DNA of 64,000 nucleotides from Aliikangiella marina (GTDB lineage: Bacteria > Pseudomonadota > Gammaproteobacteria > Enterobacterales > Kangiellaceae). The position numbers were made by a program, and so were the translations under genes. Shown here piece by piece: positions 35,838 to 45,006 of this stretch. The DNA lies in NCBI RefSeq assembly GCF_007004765.1, contig NZ_VIKR01000004.1:62001-126000 (forward strand). The letters are read 5' to 3'. The notes under the pieces are model-generated. The model did not search any database. It saw only the letters and a program-made list of their open reading frames with translations, and was not told the origin of the DNA. The first letter of the stretch is position 1, and each line of letters opens with the position of its first letter.

Positions 35838-38264
35838 TTATTGCAATGTTCCCAATTGATTCTTAATCTGAGAAAACTGAATATCTTTTTCAATTCTTTC
35901 ACGCGGGTATCCATGATTTAACGCTAGCTTTATTTTTTCCAATGCAAGCGATTTATCCTCACAAATAAGAGCGGCTAACGCCAAGTCATAATAGAAGTAA
36001 GGATCTCGCCACTCATTCACCGAAAGCTCTCGAATACTTTGCATAGCTGCTTTGCACCGCCTCAATTCCGCATTAATTCTCGCCACCCCGCCCAGCACAA
36101 CAAAATCTTTGGGATTAACTTGAAGTTTTTGTTGAGCCGCGTCATAGGCTCTTTGAAAAGATTCGATTGAGGCTTCTTTTTTATCAGCAAACTTTTGAGC
36201 TTCTGCCAAATTTATCCAAAGAAAGTGATCGTTCGGATTGAGAGATACCGCCTTAGCATAATTATCAATCGCACTTTGATAATCTTCTGATATAAACGAA
36301 ACGATTCCAATGTTAGTGTAGGCGTTAGCAGTGGGTTGAATCGCCAATGAACGTTTCCATGCGGCAACCGCCAAATCTGTTTTAACCGCTAAATAATAAG
36401 CACCTCCTAAACTATTGAAAGCATCCGATGAGTTAGGTCTTAATAAGGTAACTTTTTTAAATTGTTCAATCGCTCCTTCATAATCACCTATTTCAAATAG
36501 AAAATTTCCAAATTGACGATAATTTTGCCAATAACCCGGCTCTATTCGAACAAGGCGCTTGAAGAGTTGTCTTGCCGATTCATATTCTCCTAAATTGGAT
36601 TTGCTATTGGCTAAACCGGATATCGCATTGAGGTTATCTGTATCTTTTTCTAGTGCTTGTTGATAAAAGTCAATGGCGATGAGATCTTCTCCTTTTAACT
36701 GGTTCAGATCACCTAGTGCAATCAGACCTTCTTCGCGAAGATTACCTAACGCCAGTAAACCACCACAATGCTCATTGGCAGATTTAAAACTGTCAACACT
36801 CATACTCTCAACATACTCATTTAAGAAAGTTTGACATAAACCCGCTGTAGCCAGTGAAAACTTTGGATCAAACTCTAACGCTTCTAAAAAGTGACGTTTA
36901 GCCACTTGGATATTTTCTGAGTTGAGCGAAGCTTGGCTTAGCGCGTCCTTTCCCTGAATGTAACTGTCATAAGCTTTGAAGTCATCGGTGTTAATCACGA
37001 GCAAATTTTCAACATCATCTTGTTTGCTTAGTAATGAAAGTGCATTAAATATTTGACGATTAATTTCTTTCTGAAGTCCCAATAGATCCTGCGAACTTCC
37101 ATCAACATTAGAGCTCCACACTTGATGTGAAGTGAGTGTATCGCTCAAGCTAAAAATCACTTTGACCTGATCGTTGCTTCCGTAAACTCGACCATCTAAT
37201 AGATAATGAGCCCCTAATAATGCCGCATAAGCTTCTAGTTTGGTATCCGGTGGAAGTTCATTGATCGCTCGATGTGAAACTAGCTTGAAATTGCTCTGCG
37301 TAGATAACGCATGGATAAGCTCGGACTGGAGTGTCGATTTAAAATACTCAGGTAGCTTTACTGCGTCGTCAAATTGAAATTTTGGTATCGCAACAAGGTC
37401 CTCTTGCAACGGCGCTTTTTGCAATGTACCCGAGATCTGAGCAATTGAATCGCTGGCTTCCAATTCAATCGACTCTATCAGATAAAACGATAACCAACCG
37501 ACCGCTAAAGACATCAAACCAATAAACCCAAAATCGACGATAAGCTGTCGATAAAAAAAGTTTTTGTCCGAACCGCTATTTTTCCTCGCTAGCAATAGCT
37601 TCTTAATTTTAATTTCTTTTAACCAAGTGTATAAAAGCGTAATCGGTAGTCCGACCACCAAAATAAGTACGGCTAGTTTAAGCCCCCATTCAGGCACATT
37701 AAAAATCGGAAAAATAATGTCAAAAATTTGAATAAGAACCCATATCGACACTAAAAAAGCGATACTCACGCTAAACAGTTTTGAGTTTTTAAGAACCGCT
37801 AATGACAAATGCCAATGATTATCTTTGTTAATTGAACGATTTGAGTTTTGCGGCGAAGCACTGAGTGGCCAAACATTGGGATAAAGCACCTTGTCATCAC
37901 TTGGGGCAACTTTGGCGATAAGCCGGTAGCCTTTTCTTGGCATCGTTTGGATAAAAGCAGGACATTCTTTATGATCGTCGAGCGCTTGACGGATTTCACT
38001 AATCACATGAGTTAAATTGGCCCGACTAGAAGTTGCATCTCCCCATCCAAAGACCAGTAATTGCTCAGAGGAAATGAGTCGATTATGATTTTGACAAAGA
38101 AATAGCAATACCTCCATGGCTTTGGGAGGTAAATGACGGTGTTGCCCGTGGCAAATTATTGCGCCGTCTTGAGGGAGTACAACTACGTCGTCAAGCTTGA
38201 ATCCTTTACGTAAACTCGGGTCAATACGGAACTGCTGGTTTTTGCGGCGCTCGCCGTTTTCCAT
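35838..38264 (-). CDS. CadC-like membrane transcriptional regulator with TPR domain
   Basis: 808 aa. The N-terminal ~110 residues are an OmpR/CadC-type winged helix (LPPKAMEVLLFLCQNHNRLI, TMPRKGYRLIAKV). Three membrane segments follow around 160-280, and the periplasmic part has a DUF-like domain with GTLQKAPLQEDLVAIPKFQF, then at least seven TPR units (DNLNAISGLANSKSNLGEYE, YAKAVSLNPNDHFLWINLA). Such one-component systems sense envelope or protein-level signals and regulate genes directly. GGGAG precedes the ATG at 6 bases. Probably controls the adjacent secreted protein gene and others. Confidence 0.88.
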   Translation of the reverse strand: MENGERRKNQQFRIDPSLRKGFKLDDVVVLPQDGAIICHGQHRHLPPKAMEVLLFLCQNHNRLISSEQLLVFGWGDATSSRANLTHVISEIRQALDDHKECPAFIQTMPRKGYRLIAKVAPSDDKVLYPNVWPLSASPQNSNRSINKDNHWHLSLAVLKNSKLFSVSIAFLVSIWVLIQIFDIIFPIFNVPEWGLKLAVLILVVGLPITLLYTWLKEIKIKKLLLARKNSGSDKNFFYRQLIVDFGFIGLMSLAVGWLSFYLIESIELEASDSIAQISGTLQKAPLQEDLVAIPKFQFDDAVKLPEYFKSTLQSELIHALSTQSNFKLVSHRAINELPPDTKLEAYAALLGAHYLLDGRVYGSNDQVKVIFSLSDTLTSHQVWSSNVDGSSQDLLGLQKEINRQIFNALSLLSKQDDVENLLVINTDDFKAYDSYIQGKDALSQASLNSENIQVAKRHFLEALEFDPKFSLATAGLCQTFLNEYVESMSVDSFKSANEHCGGLLALGNLREEGLIALGDLNQLKGEDLIAIDFYQQALEKDTDNLNAISGLANSKSNLGEYESARQLFKRLVRIEPGYWQNYRQFGNFLFEIGDYEGAIEQFKKVTLLRPNSSDAFNSLGGAYYLAVKTDLAVAAWKRSLAIQPTANAYTNIGIVSFISEDYQSAIDNYAKAVSLNPNDHFLWINLAEAQKFADKKEASIESFQRAYDAAQQKLQVNPKDFVVLGGVARINAELRRCKAAMQSIRELSVNEWRDPYFYYDLALAALICEDKSLALEKIKLALNHGYPRERIEKDIQFSQIKNQLGTLQ

Positions 38265-38474
38265 TTAGCACTCCCGCTCACTCAACTTCACCATTCCATT
38301 GCAATAGAATAATCTTATCCTGAGAGAGCCTGATATTCGGTTTTAGTTTTTTATTGCTTTTTGAGAACCTGAATACAGTCTAGGGTGATTTATTTCAAAG
38401 CGCGATGAATTAGTCTGTTTATAACCTCATTTTATATAATAGCTTAATGTTAATAACTTTATGAGATAAATGAT

Positions 38475-39752
38475 TTAAAGGAATTCATCATTATGCTCTC
38501 CTAGCTTCGGCGGAGGTCGATTGTATTCGACTGAGGTTTTGGAGAAGTTAACTGGATTTGCAACGGTTGGAATTGGGCCTCTATCGCTCGTGGGTAGATA
38601 CTTGACTAATTTTCGTGCGGCAACTTGTTCATGACTAAACATCTCACTGATGTTATTAATCGGGGCGCAGGGAATTTTAAGTGAGTCAAGCTGAGCCAGC
38701 CAGTGCTCGCATGATGCTTGAACGAGCTGTTTTTCTATTATTGAAATTAATTCCTCGCGGTTTTTTACGCGCGCTTCATTTGACTTAAATCGTAGGTCGA
38801 CTGCACAGGTTTCGATACCAAGCAGCTGACAAAGCTTTTGAAACTGACTATCGTTACCAACGGCTAACACAAATTGACCATCAGCCGCATTTACTGCTTG
38901 ATAGGGAACAATATTAGGGTGTCCGGTTCCATGTCGAACTGGCACGTTCCCACCAACAAGATAGTTCATCGTTTGATTCGCTAAGCCTGCAACCATACAA
39001 TCTAAAAGCGCTAAATCAATATATTGTCCTTCACCATGTTGTTCTCGATAGAGTAGTGCTGCTTGGATAGCATTGGCTGCATATAAACCCGTCATCAAAT
39101 CCGCGACCGCAACACCGACTTTCTGCGGCCCTCCCCCAGGCACATTATCAGCTTCACCAGTAATGCTCATCAGGCCAGACATTGCCTGAATCGCTAAGTC
39201 ATATCCGGCTTTCTCTGCATCTGGCCCAGTTTGACCAAAACCGGTAATTGAACAATAGATTAATTTGGGGTTCACTTTGCTCAAACTGTCATAATCAAGT
39301 CCATACTTGCTTAGTCCATTAACTTTGAAGTTTTCGACAAAAACATCAGACTCGGCAGCTAACCGCTTGACAACTTTTTGTCCTTCCTCGCTCGCAATAT
39401 CGAGGGTAATCGACTTTTTGCCTCGGTTTGCCGCCAAAAAATAGGCCGCGTCTTCTCGGTTATGCCCACTTTCTCGGTTATGGCCACTTTCTCGGTTATG
39501 CCGACTTTCGCGATATCGCTCACTATCTTGGTTGTCTCGGCTATCTTGGTCGAACCGGTCAATTTGACTTGGTTGATTTTCTTGATTTTTATCAAGAAAA
39601 GGCGGGCCCCATAAACGCGTATCGTCGCCAGTTTTTGGTTTCTCGACCTTTATGACTTCAGCGCCAAAATCGGCTAGCATTTGAGTCGCCCAAGGCCCAG
39701 CCAGTATGCGACTTAAATCTAAAACTCTAATCCCTTTTAATGGTCCAGGCAT
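38475..39752 (-). CDS. CaiB/BaiF-family CoA-transferase with an in-frame repeat insertion
   Basis: 425 aa class III CoA-transferase. Visible marks are GIRVLDLSRILAGPWATQML at the start, ANRGKKSITLDI, and the catalytic nucleophile Asp185 in AGYDLAIQA. The family moves CoA between carboxylic acids, for example formyl, carnitine or bile-acid CoA. Residues ~54-100 are a charged, low-complexity insertion (ESRHNRESGHNRESGHNRED) that is absent from usual members and lies between WGPPF and AAYFLAANR. It comes from an 18-base repeat, so the family core is intact. The gene is monocistronic in appearance. Confidence 0.85.
   Translation of the reverse strand: MPGPLKGIRVLDLSRILAGPWATQMLADFGAEVIKVEKPKTGDDTRLWGPPFLDKNQENQPSQIDRFDQDSRDNQDSERYRESRHNRESGHNRESGHNREDAAYFLAANRGKKSITLDIASEEGQKVVKRLAAESDVFVENFKVNGLSKYGLDYDSLSKVNPKLIYCSITGFGQTGPDAEKAGYDLAIQAMSGLMSITGEADNVPGGGPQKVGVAVADLMTGLYAANAIQAALLYREQHGEGQYIDLALLDCMVAGLANQTMNYLVGGNVPVRHGTGHPNIVPYQAVNAADGQFVLAVGNDSQFQKLCQLLGIETCAVDLRFKSNEARVKNREELISIIEKQLVQASCEHWLAQLDSLKIPCAPINNISEMFSHEQVAARKLVKYLPTSDRGPIPTVANPVNFSKTSVEYNRPPPKLGEHNDEFL
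39459..39510. repeat. 18-bp minisatellite inside the CoA-transferase gene
   Basis: The unit ctttctcggttatgccca (with single-base changes) occurs about three times in register with the reading frame and encodes a Gly/Ser-His-Asn-Arg-Glu-type hexapeptide. The neighbouring sequence (attatcttggttgtctcggc) shows more degenerate copies. Length changes would add or remove six residues without breaking the frame. Confidence 0.8.
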
Positions 39753-39944
39753 AGTTTCTTTATCTCAATTATGTATATTCCGTAAGATATCTACTTGCTC
39801 ATTATATTGGTGACTTTTATAACGCTAATGAACGCCCCACACAAACAAAGTTTATCGAAGTCCAAAGTCGCTGCAAATTACTTTGCAACCCCAGATATCC
39901 TAAACTAATCTTAGATGTAACTGTCTGCAATTTATATTCAATTC

Positions 39945-42900
39945 ATGTTCAAACGCTTTCTCTGGCTCACTTTGTTGGTTGCTTTTTACCCTCTCTCGGG
40001 TAACACAGCGGATAAAGTCGTGTTGCAGCTGAAATGGGAGCATCAATTCCAGTTTGCCGGATATTACGCAGCTCAATGGCAAGGTTATTATAAAGACGCG
40101 GGGCTTGATGTCGATATTCGATCCGTTAGTGACAAGTCGGGTCGTATCCTCAAGCCGATTGAAGAAATCGCCACTAATAAAGCGCAGTTTGCTATCGGTG
40201 GCCTGGATATTTTATTAGCCCAAGACAATAACATTTCTGTTTCTGTCTTAGCACCAATTTTCCAGCGCAGCGCAGGCGCTGTTTTTGCACTAGATGAAAC
40301 ACCATTAAACGATGTTTCCGACCTTGCATCATTAAGAATTGCTGCGACTCCTAATGATACCACCGAGGCTGAAGTTCGTGCACTGTTGCTCTCTAGAGGC
40401 TATGCAAACAAAGATATTCAGTTTGTCGCCGAACCTCCAACAGTCAAAACTTTAATTGAAGGTAAAGCCGACGCAATTGCGACCTATGAGGTGTCAGCAC
40501 TTTTTGAGGCTAAAGAACGAAATGTTAGTCTCAATAAACTGCATCCTGCTGACTTTGGTATCAGCTTCTATGGAGACACCCTTTACACCAGCTCGAGTTT
40601 TCTTGAAAACAACCCTTCAATAACCCATCGATTTGTTCAAGCCTCGTTGAAGGGTTGGCAATACGCGCTCGAGAACCCGAGTGAAATCGCCGAGCGAATC
40701 TCGCAAGAACTACCAAGATTTTTTCTAATGTACGATGACCCGCTCGCCTATAACTTGGAGTTTGCCAGTCATATCAAGGAATTACTTGATTATCCGACTA
40801 CGCCAATCGGTCACCTTAATCAAAATAAATGGTTAGCAATGCATGAGCGAATCAGAGCGCAAGGGCTGGTTTACTCAATTTCACCGGCGGAATCACTATT
40901 TGGCTATTTATCACAAAACAACCAAGCAGAAGCAAGGCCCTTATTTTTATTCTCGCTGATATTATTGACGGCTATTGGATTAATAAGTTGGCATTACAAG
41001 AAAACGATTTTAACGATTCTTAGTGTGGTCGCGCTTTCATTTCTGCTCGAACAACAAGCTGAACAATATATCATCGCAGAGCAAGCAGAAGATGAAAAGC
41101 TACGCCTTTACCAAAAGCTCACTTCGACAACGGCAAAACTGGAAGGCATTCTTCGAACCAATCTTTCGATGATTACAGGTTTTGCTGCTTATATTTCAGC
41201 CTCTCCAGACTTATCAGAACAAGAGTTCTCAGCATACGCCAAAGAAATATTTAAGAAAGACCCCTTGTTAATCAATTTTGCCGCCGCAAAAGATCTCGTC
41301 ATCAACTATATCTACCCGGTTGAAGGGAATGAAAAAGCGATAGGTCTTGACTACAACACAAATGCGGCTCAAAAAGAAATGGTCTTGCAAGTGGTCAATA
41401 CCGGGCAATTATTGGTCGTAGGACCGATTGATTTAGTTCAAGGTGGTGTCGCATTTATCGGCAGAGCACCCATTTATACCGGTGATAGCAAACAACGAAA
41501 ACTTTGGGGTATTATTTCGGCACCGATTGATGCAGAAAAACTTTACCATCGAGCTGGCATACATCAAATCGCCGCGGAGGTAAATTTAGCCATTAAAAGC
41601 TATGATTCGCTGGGCAACGATGGACCTGTGTTTTACGGAAACCCCGCTATATTTGACGATCCCAATAAAATCCAATCAGTAATTGCTGTTGGCGGTGGGA
41701 CCTGGCATTTGGCATTGACGCGACGAAACCTTTCAGCACGAGAGTCGACCAATATTTTTATATTTCGCTTAGGCGTCGCCTTCTCAATACTTTTGTTGTG
41801 TGTAATGATTGCCTTTCGATTTCGACAAGAAAAGGAGAAATTAGCGCTTCAACTATCGCTCGCGGAAAACCAAAACCTCCTTGAAAAAGTGGGTGACGTT
41901 GCCAAGGTCGGAGGCTGGAAGATCGATCAATCGATGCGTTTTATCCGCTGGTCCTCTCAAACATCAGCACTGTTTGAAAAGCCTTTAAATTATAAACCTG
42001 AGTCCCTCGAAGATATTGAGGTGTTTTTTGAGCCGCAGGGTTTTGACTTGTTGCGAAAGTGTTTGCTTAACCTGTTTGAAGACGGAAAGCCTTTCGATTT
42101 AGAGTTTGAGATTCATACACCTGAAAACAGTGAGCTTTGGTTTAGAGTAATCGCTGGAATCGACCCAACAAATCCCAATTGGTTACTGGGCACAATGCAA
42201 GATGTCACTGACAAAGTTAAGGCAGCTCAGCTAATACGTCATCAAGCAACATATGACTCACTCACAGGATTGCCCAACCGGGTTTTATTTAACGATCGAT
42301 TAAGTAAGTCGATAGAGTCTGCGCGACGAGTTAATAACAAGGTTGCAGTTTTGTTTATTGATCTCGACCGTTTCAAGCCCGTGAATGATAATTACGGCCA
42401 CCAAGTGGGTGACGGGCTACTGGTTGAAGCAGCCAATCGGATTAAACAGTGTGTAAGAACCACGGATACTGTTTCAAGACTGAGCGGTGATGAGTTTGGC
42501 GTATTGCTGGTTAATATTAATAAATTCGAAAACGCCATACGGGTTACAGAGAATATCAATAAGGTCTTGCAACGCCCCTATCATATCAACGACAGCGACC
42601 TTCATATTAGTGCCAGTATTGGTATCTCACTATTTCCTGGTGACGGAGAATCTTCTGATTTACTCCTACGCAAAGCCGATCAAGCAATGTACGAAGTTAA
42701 ACGAAGTGGGCGTAATGGCTGGCAGTTTTATACCAAAGAAATGCAACAGCGATCAGAACACCGTCATAAGTTGCTAAATGAATTAATCAATGCAATTAGC
42801 AACAACGAGCTCATTCCCTATCTACAGCCGATTAATCGGTTGACCGATAACCAAATCATAAAATGTGAAACCTTAGCTCGATGGATAAAAGCAGACGGTA

Positions 42901-43535
42901 CTTTTGTTCCGCCTTACGAATTTATCACAATCGCGGAAGAGTCAGGATTAATTAACAAAATCGATTTAGCCATGCTCAAACAGTCAGCTAAAATCTTAAT
43001 CGAACTAAATCGGGAGCAAGAGAATTTAATCGGCATGTCTGTCAACGTATCGCCAAGATTATTTCATACCAAAGATAAAGCGCTCGATAGTTGGTTATCA
43101 ACCATAGCAGAGCTCAGTCAACAATTAAATCTAACTGTAGAAATAACCGAAAGATTATTAACCGATGATTCAGAAAAAGCATTAAACGTTCTCAATCAAC
43201 TTAAGCAATATGGTGTAAAAATCGCAATCGATGATTTTGGAACCGGCTATTCATCGCTCAGTTATTTAGTTCGTTTCCCCGTCGATATTATTAAAATCGA
43301 TCGTAGCTTTGTGGATGGTATCGGCAAGAAAGGCTCTGCAGAATCGCTGATCGAAACAATCCTCAGTATGGCAGAAAAACTCGACCTAGTCGTCGTCGCG
43401 GAAGGGATTGAAACTCAGGAGCAACTGGATTTTTTAAATAATCATCGCTGTGACTTAGGGCAAGGATTCTTTTTAGCCAAACCTATGTCGGAAACGGATT
43501 TTATCGATTATGTTGAGAAAGAAACCGTTAATTAG
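39945..43535 (+). CDS. NMT1-like sensor, CHASE/PAS/GGDEF/EAL dual c-di-GMP protein
   Basis: 1196 aa. An N-terminal signal is followed by an NMT1/THI5-like ligand-binding domain (KWEHQFQFAGYYAAQWQGYY, ~25-310), a pair of hydrophobic segments, a CHASE-like periplasmic region (~390-600), a third membrane segment, a PAS (~640-760), then GGDEF and EAL domains. GGDEF has the form SGDEF (847-851) with an intact RxxD inhibitory site at 838-841, so synthesis is feedback-controlled. The EAL motif is ETL (975-977), but the DDFGTG (1096-1101) and downstream Glu motifs are kept. NMT1 domains bind pyrimidine/thiamine precursors or similar nitrogenous ligands. The last 26 bases overlap a Tsx-like gene. Confidence 0.88.
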   Translation: MFKRFLWLTLLVAFYPLSGNTADKVVLQLKWEHQFQFAGYYAAQWQGYYKDAGLDVDIRSVSDKSGRILKPIEEIATNKAQFAIGGLDILLAQDNNISVSVLAPIFQRSAGAVFALDETPLNDVSDLASLRIAATPNDTTEAEVRALLLSRGYANKDIQFVAEPPTVKTLIEGKADAIATYEVSALFEAKERNVSLNKLHPADFGISFYGDTLYTSSSFLENNPSITHRFVQASLKGWQYALENPSEIAERISQELPRFFLMYDDPLAYNLEFASHIKELLDYPTTPIGHLNQNKWLAMHERIRAQGLVYSISPAESLFGYLSQNNQAEARPLFLFSLILLTAIGLISWHYKKTILTILSVVALSFLLEQQAEQYIIAEQAEDEKLRLYQKLTSTTAKLEGILRTNLSMITGFAAYISASPDLSEQEFSAYAKEIFKKDPLLINFAAAKDLVINYIYPVEGNEKAIGLDYNTNAAQKEMVLQVVNTGQLLVVGPIDLVQGGVAFIGRAPIYTGDSKQRKLWGIISAPIDAEKLYHRAGIHQIAAEVNLAIKSYDSLGNDGPVFYGNPAIFDDPNKIQSVIAVGGGTWHLALTRRNLSARESTNIFIFRLGVAFSILLLCVMIAFRFRQEKEKLALQLSLAENQNLLEKVGDVAKVGGWKIDQSMRFIRWSSQTSALFEKPLNYKPESLEDIEVFFEPQGFDLLRKCLLNLFEDGKPFDLEFEIHTPENSELWFRVIAGIDPTNPNWLLGTMQDVTDKVKAAQLIRHQATYDSLTGLPNRVLFNDRLSKSIESARRVNNKVAVLFIDLDRFKPVNDNYGHQVGDGLLVEAANRIKQCVRTTDTVSRLSGDEFGVLLVNINKFENAIRVTENINKVLQRPYHINDSDLHISASIGISLFPGDGESSDLLLRKADQAMYEVKRSGRNGWQFYTKEMQQRSEHRHKLLNELINAISNNELIPYLQPINRLTDNQIIKCETLARWIKADGTFVPPYEFITIAEESGLINKIDLAMLKQSAKILIELNREQENLIGMSVNVSPRLFHTKDKALDSWLSTIAELSQQLNLTVEITERLLTDDSEKALNVLNQLKQYGVKIAIDDFGTGYSSLSYLVRFPVDIIKIDRSFVDGIGKKGSAESLIETILSMAEKLDLVVVAEGIETQEQLDFLNNHRCDLGQGFFLAKPMSETDFIDYVEKETVN

Positions 43536-44250
43536 ATTGGTATTATCACCAATTGCGCTAGTATTTATTATCGCCTTACAGACAGCGAACGCTCGAGATT
43601 TTAGTGAAGCAAGTATTAGCTATTTAAATGGCAAAAACTTTAAAGTCGAACCGGCAAAACAACAAACCTTTACCTTTGAATATGTCTACGCAAAAGACTG
43701 GTTTGATCTATTTCTCTTTATTGATAACAAAGACTATCAACCCTCCGGGAGTAATCGCTATGGCGAGATAACCCCAAGGTTTACCATTCATACTTTTGAG
43801 CAACAGTCCACATTGAAAAGACTGACGTTTGCCATGCTTTTAGAGCGCGGTAAAAATGGCATTGAGCGAAACCTATTTGGCGTAGGCGTTGATCTCAACA
43901 TTCAAGGATTTCGATACTTTAATGTGCATCTTTACCAAAGAGATGATCCAGATATAGCGGGAAGTGGTAACCAAATTACGACTACTTTCGCATATCCATT
44001 TAATATCGGTGAAGCGCCCTTACTATTTGACGGTTATTTTGATTGGGTGCTCAATAGTGATGAGCAAAGCGATAATTTTCATTTTAATCCACAGCTTAAA
44101 TTAGATATGAAAGCAATGTTAGAAGGCGAATACAAATGGTACATCGGAATCGAATATGACTACTGGACCAATAAATTTGGGATTCGTGATACTAATAATT
44201 TCCCCACCAATCAAAACACTTGGAGTTTCTTGGTTAAGTGGCACTTTTAG
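43510..44250 (+). CDS. Tsx-like nucleoside-specific outer membrane channel protein
   Basis: 246 aa with a signal peptide (IALVFIIALQTANA). The mature barrel has the Tsx/OmpK-like pattern: ISYLNGKNFKVEPAKQQTFT, TFEYVYAKDWFDLFLFID, YRDDPDIAGSGNQ, and a C-terminal strand ending TWSFLVKWHF with terminal Phe as in outer membrane proteins. The family forms channels for nucleosides or small nitrogenous solutes. Translation begins inside the preceding gene by 26 bases, coupling channel and c-di-GMP sensor. The ligand should match that of the upstream NMT1-like domain (inference). Confidence 0.85.
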   Translation: MLRKKPLIRLVLSPIALVFIIALQTANARDFSEASISYLNGKNFKVEPAKQQTFTFEYVYAKDWFDLFLFIDNKDYQPSGSNRYGEITPRFTIHTFEQQSTLKRLTFAMLLERGKNGIERNLFGVGVDLNIQGFRYFNVHLYQRDDPDIAGSGNQITTTFAYPFNIGEAPLLFDGYFDWVLNSDEQSDNFHFNPQLKLDMKAMLEGEYKWYIGIEYDYWTNKFGIRDTNNFPTNQNTWSFLVKWHF

Positions 44251-44301
44251 TTCATTGATAAACCAATAAAATGCCACTTTAATTTGATAGTAAGACCACG
44301 A

Positions 44302-44982
44302 CTAATGCATAGCAATTAACGCATCAAGTCTCTCTAAATCATTGACAACTCGCCACTCACCGCCTCCTTGCTTCACACGTTCTTGCCAATGCGTTAATCG
44401 CTTTTTATAGTCCCGTGGGTCGACATTATCACTTCGCAGTTTGGTCACATTGAGGGCGACAACTTGTATCCCCTGAACATCAATTGGAAAATCTCTCACA
44501 TGTCCCTTCTGTAAATCTTCCTCCAGATCAGAAAATATTAATACATACTTATCGCCTGCATTAGTTTCATTTACAAAGTCTGATGCCTGAATTAAACCGC
44601 CGGTGATATCAGTATTGCGGCTACCAAACTTAACTTGGGCAACAAATTCATCAACCTTATGTTTGAACAGTCGTTTCTGATCATTTGCAGTACTCGGTCT
44701 GATATCAAATGTTGCCTTAGCAATTATATCTTTTTCACTGAAGCTACCACTGTCGATTCGCGCAATAGCGATAGAGTCACCACTATTTAAGGTTGCTAAC
44801 AAATAGTTCATTATTGCTTGCGCCTTGGCTAATTCTTGAGTATAGGTTCCAGACGTATCAAGCAACAAATAGACAGCTCTTGAGTTCGGTTTACCCTCGC
44901 CGCAACCCGCTAGTAAAACTCCCATCGTCATCATTATGGATAACATTAACCGTGTTTTTACATTACCTTTAGATTGGCTCAT
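44302..44982 (-). CDS. VWA-domain lipoprotein
   Basis: 226 aa. The lipobox LLAGC gives lipidated Cys27. The VWA domain begins with the MIDAS-like DTSGT (42-46), which replaces DxSxS by DxSGT; ITGGLIQASDFVNET holds the Thr/Gly-rich second MIDAS loop and VLIFSDLEEDLQ the third. Metal-dependent protein binding at the membrane is expected. GGGAGG stands before ATG 44982. It follows the large membrane-protein gene by 24 bases and so is its partner. Confidence 0.85.
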   Translation of the reverse strand: MSQSKGNVKTRLMLSIMMTMGVLLAGCGEGKPNSRAVYLLLDTSGTYTQELAKAQAIMNYLLATLNSGDSIAIARIDSGSFSEKDIIAKATFDIRPSTANDQKRLFKHKVDEFVAQVKFGSRNTDITGGLIQASDFVNETNAGDKYVLIFSDLEEDLQKGHVRDFPIDVQGIQVVALNVTKLRSDNVDPRDYKKRLTHWQERVKQGGGEWRVVNDLERLDALIAMH

Positions 44983-45006
44983 CGTTTTTTCCTCCCAATC
45001 AACATA

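Noticed and set aside
39459-39510. Short regular repeats considered as a CRISPR array.
   Set aside because: Repeats are contiguous, 18 bases, coding and without spacers; no cas genes nearby.
39378-39655. Antisense frames across the CoA-transferase repeat region (repeating FSVMPTFSVMATF-like peptide).
   Set aside because: They arise from the minisatellite read backwards; no start signal or family.
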